Source of the DNA: Bradymonadales bacterium
GTDB taxonomy: Bacteria; Myxococcota_A; Bradymonadia; JAFGEP01
DNA: 64,000 bases
Assembly (NCBI GenBank): GCA_016931535.1
Contig: JAFGEP010000152.1
Span: 62,001 to 126,000, forward strand
Reading direction: 5' to 3'
The notes beneath the pieces were generated by a model. It saw only the letters and a program-made list of their open reading frames with translations. It was not told where the DNA came from and did not search any database. Within the stretch, counting starts at the first letter, position 1. Each line of letters starts with the position of its first letter. Positions 57,643 to 64,000 of the stretch are shown here, in pieces. The translations under genes were made by a program, and so were the position numbers.

Positions 57643-57654
57643 GGTGCCCAGCCG

Positions 57655-58257
57655 ATGAACCCCAACCCCGAATGCTTCGACCGGCCGATCTGGACCGGCG
57701 AAAGCCTGGTGCGCGCACTGCGCCACATGCATCGCCACCTGTTGAGGGTGCTGCCGACCATTGGCGGTCGCCCCCTCTCCAACCGATTCAGGGAACGGCT
57801 GATGCTGGCCGTTACCGCGGAGAACCGCTGCCCCTACTGCCAGAGGGCCCACACCTTCTTCGGGAAGCTCTCCGGCCTCGACCCGCAGGAGATCCAGGCG
57901 ATACTGGATGGACAGGAAAGCGATCTACCCGAAGGGGAGCGGGTAGCCCTGGCCTTCGTGCGCGACCTGGCCCGCAGGGGGTTCCAATCCCGCGATGAAG
58001 CGCTCTACGCGCAACTGCTCCACTACTTCTCCCAGCAGGAACGGGCTGCCATCGAGTCCAGCGCCCACGTCATCAACCTGGCCAACCGGGCGGGAAACAC
58101 GCTGGATTACGGCCTCGCGTTGATCTCGGGGGACTGCAAGGAGGAGCGGGAAAATCTGCGCACCGAGCTCCTTCGGACAGGAAAGTTCTTGATCGGAGCG
58201 ACCGGAATCGGGATGATGCTGGGGCCCCTGATGGTCTATCAGCGCATCCGGCACTGA
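57655..58257 (+). CDS. AhpD-like (carboxymuconolactone decarboxylase family) protein
   Basis: This 200-aa protein has the CxxC motif in ENRCPYCQRAHTFF, followed by His, as in AhpD alkylhydroperoxidase-like proteins. The rest is helical. The C-terminus has a short hydrophobic segment (GATGIGMMLGPLMV). It follows the M18 aminopeptidase gene by 12 bases and is probably cotranscribed. The family handles peroxides or acts as thiol reductase; the substrate is unknown. Confidence 0.83.
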   Translation: MNPNPECFDRPIWTGESLVRALRHMHRHLLRVLPTIGGRPLSNRFRERLMLAVTAENRCPYCQRAHTFFGKLSGLDPQEIQAILDGQESDLPEGERVALAFVRDLARRGFQSRDEALYAQLLHYFSQQERAAIESSAHVINLANRAGNTLDYGLALISGDCKEERENLRTELLRTGKFLIGATGIGMMLGPLMVYQRIRH

Positions 58258-58309
58258 TCGTTCGCACAGGAGTCCAAGCGACCCACTCCTCTCGGTGGAG
58301 GGAACGGAC

Positions 58310-60484
58310 GTGAAGCGTTGCGAAAACCAACCGGCGGTGCGGTCCGACCGCCCGCTCGAACCATCCAGACAATCCCTGGCCGCTTGTGGCTCGCCCATCT
58401 TGTGGCTTCTTTTCCTGCTGGCCTTCCTGGCGCTCCCCCCCGCTTGTGCCGAGATCGACCTGAGTCCAGACACCTCCGAGGACGGCTCCCAGGACGACGG
58501 GGGCGGAAAGCCCGACGAGGCCACCGGATACAACGAGCTCAACCTGGCCGCCGGACGGATGGTGCTCTACGAGGTCCAGGTCCGCTCCGCCAACGCCTGC
58601 CACCCGGACGTGGGGGCGAACTGGCAGCGGCAGGCCTGCTTGAACAAGATCGCCCCCGACATCCCCTATCGCGCCCAGGGCATGACCTGCAGCGACCTCG
58701 ACGAGCTCCAGGAGATCCGCCTGGGCACCCTCGACGACATGCTGGCGAACACCGCCGACTTCCGCTCCGGGATCACCGTCCGCTACATCGACGAACAGGT
58801 GGGCGCCAACACCATCTGGTTGATGCCGCTCTTCCCCAACAACGACACCTGGAGCATCCCCGACGGCTGCGACACCCTCGGCTCCCCCTACGCCGTGCGC
58901 GACTACCTGCACGTCAGGGGAACCCTCGCCAATAGCTGCATCCGCCAGGATCTCGACGAGTACTCCGCCACCCCTTGCTGGGGCAACGACCGGCTGGAGG
59001 CGCTCATCGCCGAGGCCCACCGGCGAGGCATGCGGGTGATGCTCGATGTGGCCTTCAACCACTTCGGCCACAACTACCTGATGTACGACTACACCGACTT
59101 CGTCCCCGTCCGGGAGCGCATCGCCTCCAACGAGAACCTCAACGACCTGTGGAACTTCCAGCGCACCCACGACGAGGCCCTGCTCTACCCCGAGCTCCTG
59201 GACACCCCCGCCGAGCTGACTCAGCTCTCTAACGCCGACCCCGAGCATCGTGCCCGCCTGCAGGCCCTCCAAAACCACTGTCCTTCACTCTCCGGACAGC
59301 AGCTGGTCGTCGCCTACAACGTCTGGCGCGACGCTCTGGACTGGGAACGGGCCCAGTTCCCCTGCGACACCCAGTACCTGGAGCAGGCGGCCCCCGGCTT
59401 CTTTTTGGGCGCCAACCGCTGGGACCCCTCCAGCGGCCCCGGCGACTACTTCACCAACAACTGGCGGGACGTGAAGTTCTTGTTCCACCACGAGTCCAAT
59501 ACCACCCACCGCCACGAGTTCCTGCGCCAGCGCGAGTACCTCTTCCGCATCATGAACTACTGGGTCTCCCGGGGCGTGGACGGCTTCCGCCTCGACCACA
59601 CCACCGATCCGGCCAACGGCCTGGGCCCCAACGAGTGGGACTACATCGTCAGCAAGGTGAACTACTACGCCCACCTGCGCGGGCAAGCCCTGCCGGTCTA
59701 CCTGGCCGAGGAGTTCCACGCCCAGCAGGAGATGGGCCGGGTGGTCGATGTCATCACCGAGGGCTACGTCCGCGACATGACCGGCCGAGACGGGGTCACC
59801 AAGGACGCCCCCCACCTGGAGTGGGTGCTGGGCAACATGGACCGCTTCGGGGGGCGCACCTACGTCATGACCGCCCTGGAGACCCACGACGAGCATCGCC
59901 TCACCGACGGCACCGGCTTCGACGTCTGGACCGGCGCCGGCTTCTGGGCCATCGGAGCCGCCACCTGGTCTACCCCCATGCTGCTCATGGGACAGGAGTT
60001 CGGTGAACCCTACGGCCTCGCCTTCCGCAAGCCCGACTACCTCCGAAGCCGCTTCGTCGGCAGCCAGAACTATCTCTCTCAGGCCGACCAGCTCCTCTCC
60101 TTCTACCACGAGATCATCACCGGACGGCTGGCCGAGGCGAACCGCGCCCTCATCGACTCCCACCGGACCTTTTTGAGGACCCGTCAGAACCAGCTGGTCG
60201 ATCCCCGCATCCTGGCCATGGTCAAGTGGTCTAGCGACGGTAACGTGCTGTTCGCCTTCCACAACCTCTGGCCGCAGTACGTCGCCCAGAGCTACTACAT
60301 CCCCTCCGACCTGGCAGGAGCCCTCTACCTGCGAGACGACTACGACTACGCCCTGGTGGATGTCTTCTCCGAGCAGCCCGTGGGCGAGTGCCGCTCGGGG
60401 GCCGACCTCAAGTGGGACCTCTACGTCGAGATGGACGCCGACACCCGCCTGCAGTGGTTGCGGCTCACCCGCTGCATGCGGTGA
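58310..60484 (+). CDS. secreted GH13 alpha-amylase family enzyme
   Basis: This 724-aa protein has a hydrophobic segment (LWLLFLLAFLALPPACAE) that may end in a lipobox, followed by an Asp/Gly linker. The four GH13 regions are present: LDVAFNHFGHN, GVDGFRLDHTT (nucleophile Asp), YLAEEFHA (acid/base Glu) and LETHDEHR. A domain of about 110 residues is inserted between regions I and II, with several Cys. I place the start at GTG 58310 because GGAGGG lies eight bases upstream; the frame opens 15 bases earlier. The enzyme probably acts on starch-like alpha-glucans outside the cell. Confidence 0.9.
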   Translation: MKRCENQPAVRSDRPLEPSRQSLAACGSPILWLLFLLAFLALPPACAEIDLSPDTSEDGSQDDGGGKPDEATGYNELNLAAGRMVLYEVQVRSANACHPDVGANWQRQACLNKIAPDIPYRAQGMTCSDLDELQEIRLGTLDDMLANTADFRSGITVRYIDEQVGANTIWLMPLFPNNDTWSIPDGCDTLGSPYAVRDYLHVRGTLANSCIRQDLDEYSATPCWGNDRLEALIAEAHRRGMRVMLDVAFNHFGHNYLMYDYTDFVPVRERIASNENLNDLWNFQRTHDEALLYPELLDTPAELTQLSNADPEHRARLQALQNHCPSLSGQQLVVAYNVWRDALDWERAQFPCDTQYLEQAAPGFFLGANRWDPSSGPGDYFTNNWRDVKFLFHHESNTTHRHEFLRQREYLFRIMNYWVSRGVDGFRLDHTTDPANGLGPNEWDYIVSKVNYYAHLRGQALPVYLAEEFHAQQEMGRVVDVITEGYVRDMTGRDGVTKDAPHLEWVLGNMDRFGGRTYVMTALETHDEHRLTDGTGFDVWTGAGFWAIGAATWSTPMLLMGQEFGEPYGLAFRKPDYLRSRFVGSQNYLSQADQLLSFYHEIITGRLAEANRALIDSHRTFLRTRQNQLVDPRILAMVKWSSDGNVLFAFHNLWPQYVAQSYYIPSDLAGALYLRDDYDYALVDVFSEQPVGECRSGADLKWDLYVEMDADTRLQWLRLTRCMR

Positions 60485-60630
60485 GTGGAGCGGTTCACCC
60501 GTACCACGCGACACTCCGGCACCCTGGTCGCAGGTCCAGGGGGGGGGAGCGCCAGATGGTCGAAGCCCTTACCCTGCAGCGGTTCCGCTCTTGCTTTCCT
60601 CTCACCGGATGCAGCACCCCCGTGTCAGGC

Positions 60631-60935
60631 AACATCCTGTGTGCCGATCGAGCGTGAGCGACTGAGCGTGAGCGACTGAGCGTGAGCGACTGAGCGTGAG
60701 CGAGGTGCGTCGTTACAAGGTTAGCTCCACTTGCCCATGGCTAGTGCGCGGGCCGGTCGAAGCCCCTGCCCTGCAGCCGCTCGTCGGCTTCGCCTTCCGA
60801 GCCCTTCGGGCTCGGGCTCGCGCTGCAGGGTAGGGTCTTCTCCCTCTGCCATCGCACCAGGTAACATCCTGTGTGCCGATCGAGCGTGAGCGTCTGAGCC
60901 TGAGCGTCTGAGCCTGAGCGTCTGAGCCTGAGCGA
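60631..60935. repeat. 232-base imperfect duplication with two 14-base satellite arrays
   Basis: The 515-base gap 60485-60999 between the GH13 and M14 genes has no supported gene. A 30-base sequence beginning AACATCCTGTGTGCCGATCG recurs exactly at 60631-60660 and 60863-60892. Each copy runs into a 14-base tandem array: AGCGTGAGCGACTG about 3.8 times (60651-60703) and GAGCGTCTGAGCCT about 3.4 times (60888-60934). Before each copy lies a related GTCGAAGCCC(T/C)T stretch (60559 and 60756). The second copy adds nested hairpin arms (CCCTGCAGC/GCTGCAGGG at 60769/60822 and CGAGCCC/GGGCTCG at 60798-60814). Confidence 0.75.
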
Positions 60936-60999
60936 GGGGCAGAGCCGACCAGGCAGGATCACTACCGCCGCCGCTCACGATAAACCGCAGGCCAAAAAA

Positions 61000-62847
61000 C
61001 TAGTCACGATCCTCCAGCACCTCCACCGCATCCAGCCCGAAGCTGGCCGGAGGGTCGCCGAAGCTGCCAGTGGAGAGGTCCACCAGGCGCAGGTAGCGGA
61101 TCTGGCTGACACCCGCCTCCGCCAGGTCGATCTCGGCGGTGCCCTGGACCTTGCCCAGCTGAAAAAAAGGTCCGTCTCGATCGGCGGCGCCCAGGACAAG
61201 GCAGGCGTGAGCGCCTCCGACCGTGGCTTCGTGAATGCGGAGATCGGGGCCCTCGCGATCGGAGATGGTCGTTCCCAGATCCAGCGCAATCTCTCCAGTC
61301 GGCTCCAATGCGTAGGCCTCCCCGTCGGGTGGGCCGAGCGCGTCGGCAGGCTGGGAACGGTTTTGATACCATCCGGTATCGATCTCCCCGGGAAGCAGGG
61401 TTCCCAGGACAGCGAAGCCGCAGGTTGGCCCCCCTGGCTCCAGCTCGAGCTCGGTCCAGGAAGATCCATCCTCCGGCACCTGGATGCCGTCGATCCGCAA
61501 GGGCTGGTAGCCCGGAGCGTGGGCGATGAGGCTGTAAGAGCCCGGCAACAAGAAGGTGTGGAAGTCGCCGTTCTCCGGCTCGGTGTAGATCGGCATGGGC
61601 CGCTGCTCGACGGAGATCCAGGCAGAAAGCGGCGCGCCGGTGTCTGCCGCCCGCACCCGGCCGGCCAGCCCCTCGGTGGCCCGCGATAGCAGGGTGAGTG
61701 CCCTGGGGACGTGGATGGAGGTGTGCTGGCCCTGGTCGGGGTCACCCGGGATCTCGACGATGGTGTCCAGCATCCCCCGCGTTCCGTAGCTCCAGTCGGT
61801 CATCTCGCCGTAGACGGCATACCAGTGCCATCCCAGTGTGATCACGTAGCCGGTCGCCAGGGAGTACTGCCGCATCAGCTGGAACAGCTCCGGCAGGTGG
61901 CGGGGGGGGACGGGGGTGTAGTTCCAGACCAGGTTCAGGTAGTTGGCGGTGGCGTGGTAGGAGAGGCCCAGGACGTAGGGGTGGTCCAGGGCGTCATCGC
62001 GCAGGGCTCGGCTTTCCGGCTCGGAGAAGCTGGGGTTCCCGGAGAGGGTGGAAAGCTGCATGAAGGAGAAGTTGCGGTTGAGGTCGACGCCGAGCGCGTT
62101 CTCGCGGGTGCAGGCTGCCACGCCATCGGGGTTGAGCATGGGGATGATGAGCGTCTCCACCCCGTCGACCACCTGGTTGACCTCGGGGTAGAGCGTATAG
62201 CCCTTGACCAGCCGGATGGCCAAAAAGATGGCCACCTCGTAGGAGATCCGCTCGTTTCCGTGGATGGCGCCCACCACCCGGGCTTCCGGCTCCATCTCGT
62301 TGCGATCGATGTGATCGCTGATCCGCAGCCCCAGGATGGGCCGTCCCTGCACGCTGGTCCCCAGGATCTCCAGGCGGGCGATCTCGGGCGCATGGCGGGC
62401 CAGGGTCTCCAAGGTCCAGCGCATGGCCTCGTAGGAAGTGGCGGGCCAGCTGCAGCGGGGGTCCGGTTGGCCGACATCCTGCTGGCGGGGCGTGACTTGC
62501 GCCAGAAGCCGGCCGCGACTCACCCCCTCCTCCGCCGTCACCGGGAACGGGAGGGGCAACGCCTCGGCAGAAGGTGACCGGGCAGGGGCATTCCCCTCTT
62601 CTTTCGGAGCTCCCATGACAGCCGGCGGAAACAGCGTGTCGGCAAGCGGTGAATCGGGAACCGCCGCTTCTGTTGCCTCCGCCACAAACGGGCAGGCCAG
62701 AGATCCGAAACGCGGGGGAAATGCGGGAGCGGTGCCCTCTCCCTTCGGTATCGCCATGGCGACCGGGTGGATCGCCGATGCAGCGGCCAGGGTGAAGCAC
62801 AACCAAGAGAGGACCACCACCAGCCTGCCAGGGCGTGGCCTGAGCAT
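61000..62847 (-). CDS. secreted M14 zinc carboxypeptidase with C-terminal beta domains
   Basis: This 615-aa protein starts with a signal peptide (VVVLSWLCFTLAAASA) and a long linker to about residue 130. The M14 domain has GAIHGNERIS (His 196, Glu 199), NPDGVA, GVDLNRNF, SYHATANY (His 298) and TIVEIPGDP (Glu 365), so all zinc and catalytic residues are present. About residue 390-475 resembles a carboxypeptidase regulatory-like (CNA_B or transthyretin-like) domain, and the last 120 residues are another beta domain. Its ATG overlaps the sheath stop by one base (TGATG), so the two genes are translated together. Confidence 0.85.
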   Translation of the reverse strand: MLRPRPGRLVVVLSWLCFTLAAASAIHPVAMAIPKGEGTAPAFPPRFGSLACPFVAEATEAAVPDSPLADTLFPPAVMGAPKEEGNAPARSPSAEALPLPFPVTAEEGVSRGRLLAQVTPRQQDVGQPDPRCSWPATSYEAMRWTLETLARHAPEIARLEILGTSVQGRPILGLRISDHIDRNEMEPEARVVGAIHGNERISYEVAIFLAIRLVKGYTLYPEVNQVVDGVETLIIPMLNPDGVAACTRENALGVDLNRNFSFMQLSTLSGNPSFSEPESRALRDDALDHPYVLGLSYHATANYLNLVWNYTPVPPRHLPELFQLMRQYSLATGYVITLGWHWYAVYGEMTDWSYGTRGMLDTIVEIPGDPDQGQHTSIHVPRALTLLSRATEGLAGRVRAADTGAPLSAWISVEQRPMPIYTEPENGDFHTFLLPGSYSLIAHAPGYQPLRIDGIQVPEDGSSWTELELEPGGPTCGFAVLGTLLPGEIDTGWYQNRSQPADALGPPDGEAYALEPTGEIALDLGTTISDREGPDLRIHEATVGGAHACLVLGAADRDGPFFQLGKVQGTAEIDLAEAGVSQIRYLRLVDLSTGSFGDPPASFGLDAVEVLEDRD

Positions 62848-64000
62848 CAGGCGTCGAAGCCGGTGGTATCCAGCTCCACTCGAGCTACCGTGAATCTGCC
62901 GGGCCCCGACAGCGCCAGTCCGATTTCGGCCACGATCCTCCCGCTGTCCGGGTGGCCGAACTCGTTGAGCGTCCCGTCACAGCGGATAAAGAACGCCTCC
63001 TCCGGCGTGGAGCCTGCCAGGGCGCCCGACTGCCATAGCCGTGTTAGAAACGCCTCCCCCATGCGCACCAGCCGCTCCCAGGTCTCCGGCTCGCTCAGCG
63101 CGCCAGCCAGCCAGGGACAGCCGGTCTCGAAAGAGCGCACCACATAGGAGTACACCCTGTAGGCCGGGATGCCGTCGAACGGTCCCTGCTCGGCCAAGGT
63201 CCGGGCTCCCCAGGGGCGAAATCCCGGGAGCCGCGGCATCCTGCGAATGCAGTTGATTCGACGAGGATGCAGGATGTTCTGCATCCCGGTGTCGATGTCC
63301 ACATCCAGCTCGATGAGCCCCTTGAGCGGCTCGTTGGCGGGCGCCTTGTGAACGCCCCGTTCCCGCGCCACCTGGGCCATCAGGCCGGCCATGTGCCCGC
63401 AGGGGGGGACGGCGACCACCGTTCGCCGGGCCGGATCGTGCAGCCTGAGCCAGGGGACGTACATCGCGCCGTTGCCGCCTGCCGGCGGGTGGAGGGAGGT
63501 CAGCGAGCGGGCCAGATCCTGGGGGCCATCCAGCAGCGCCAGGCGGGTCTTCATCTCGGAGCAGTGAGACATCAGGACCTGGTAATCCTGGGGGTCGGTC
63601 TTGGCAGGCGCACAGACCAGCTCGATGTCGCGCGGCTGGCGGAGCGGCAGCAGGTCCTGCGGTCTCAAGGTCCGGCTTGGCTCCCCCAGGTTGAGCACAT
63701 AGCAGCGCTTGCCCCCGTTCTGGAAAAAGCCGTGTATGGCGGCGGCCAGCACCCCGGCATCCTCGAAATCGCCGAAATGCTGGTTGGCCTCGCTCTCGCT
63801 GCTGCACGCCACCGGCTCCAAGACCGGACCGATCCGGCTGTGGCCGACGATAGCGGTCACCCCGACAGCCGCTGGTTCGATACCGGTATCGACCAGGGAT
63901 GCCGGCTCACCGACGTAGATCCCGGGGCTTACGCCCGTCCCCGAGTCGGAGCGGACGGTCAACCGGATCGGTCCCCCGGATCGTTCCAGCTCGGTCGGGA
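62847..64000 (-). CDS. phage-type contractile tail sheath protein (5' end outside window)
   Basis: The frame is open to the window end, so the N-terminus is not seen; a TTG at 63962 is possible but has no strong ribosome binding site. SPGIYVGEPASLVDT matches the usual start of sheath proteins, and GVHKAPANEPLKGLI, then QNILHPRRINCIRRMP and GARTLA match the conserved sheath core with typical C-terminal IRCDGTLNE. Such proteins form the contracting sheath of phage tails, pyocins, T6SS and extracellular injection systems. Baseplate and tube genes are not in the window, so the type of system cannot be named. Confidence 0.85.
   Translation of the reverse strand, partial: PTELERSGGPIRLTVRSDSGTGVSPGIYVGEPASLVDTGIEPAAVGVTAIVGHSRIGPVLEPVACSSESEANQHFGDFEDAGVLAAAIHGFFQNGGKRCYVLNLGEPSRTLRPQDLLPLRQPRDIELVCAPAKTDPQDYQVLMSHCSEMKTRLALLDGPQDLARSLTSLHPPAGGNGAMYVPWLRLHDPARRTVVAVPPCGHMAGLMAQVARERGVHKAPANEPLKGLIELDVDIDTGMQNILHPRRINCIRRMPRLPGFRPWGARTLAEQGPFDGIPAYRVYSYVVRSFETGCPWLAGALSEPETWERLVRMGEAFLTRLWQSGALAGSTPEEAFFIRCDGTLNEFGHPDSGRIVAEIGLALSGPGRFTVARVELDTTGFDA

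Noticed and set aside
60651..60934. CRISPR-like array in the 14-base repeats
   Set aside because: Units are contiguous 14-mers without spacers and there are no cas genes.

Overview
The window is about 64 kb of GC-rich, densely coded DNA from what looks like a member of Myxococcota (or a close deltaproteobacterial relative). The assignment is an inference. It rests on the many secreted lipoproteins with Asp/Pro-rich linkers, two large surface proteins ending in MYXO-CTERM-like tails (Cys motif, hydrophobic segment, Arg run), MopE-like metal-binding repeats, a Ser/Thr kinase with AAA and TPR domains, and a contractile tail-sheath gene. No rRNA, tRNA or CRISPR array was seen.

Layout. 0-10 kb: the end of an unknown gene, rqcH (ribosome quality control), a small zinc-ribbon protein, leuS, then a compact minus-strand operon (Ig/PPC surface protein, membrane protein, 64-aa membrane protein, PpiC-type lipoprotein). 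10-16.3 kb: a DUF2723 membrane glycosyltransferase and a four-gene ABC exporter built as ATPase-permease-ATPase-permease. 16.5-23 kb: an acidic lipoprotein, a PcrA/UvrD helicase, then a small segment with a caspase-like protein translationally coupled to a predicted secreted protein. 23-35 kb: four large predicted surface or secreted proteins, two of them divergently transcribed. 35-41 kb: a PilZ-PilZ-LuxD-like-methyltransferase fusion overlapping a hybrid histidine kinase. 41-49.4 kb: a propeller-like lipoprotein, an M15 peptidase, a phospholipase D lipoprotein and a kinase-AAA-TPR protein. 49.4-56 kb: an acyl-CoA-binding protein, an IlvD/Edd dehydratase, an aldehyde dehydrogenase and a ThDP enzyme (the last three a likely catabolic operon), and an orphan protein. 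56-60.5 kb: M18 aminopeptidase, AhpD-like protein and a secreted GH13 enzyme. 61-64 kb: a secreted M14 carboxypeptidase coupled to a phage-like tail sheath that runs off the window.

Most unusual are the c-di-GMP-type sensor fused to a LuxD-like acyl hydrolase and a methyltransferase (35175-38324) with its overlapping two-core histidine kinase, and the His/Cys-dyad protein with its coupled partner (20563-23000), which sits between inverted 9-bp motifs. The dehydratase-dehydrogenase-ThDP trio suggests a sugar-acid route of uncertain substrate. Intergenic DNA carries several repeat families: an 82-bp tandem repeat with a 36-bp relative 50 kb away, paired 20-bp hairpins, and a 232-bp duplication holding 14-bp satellites.
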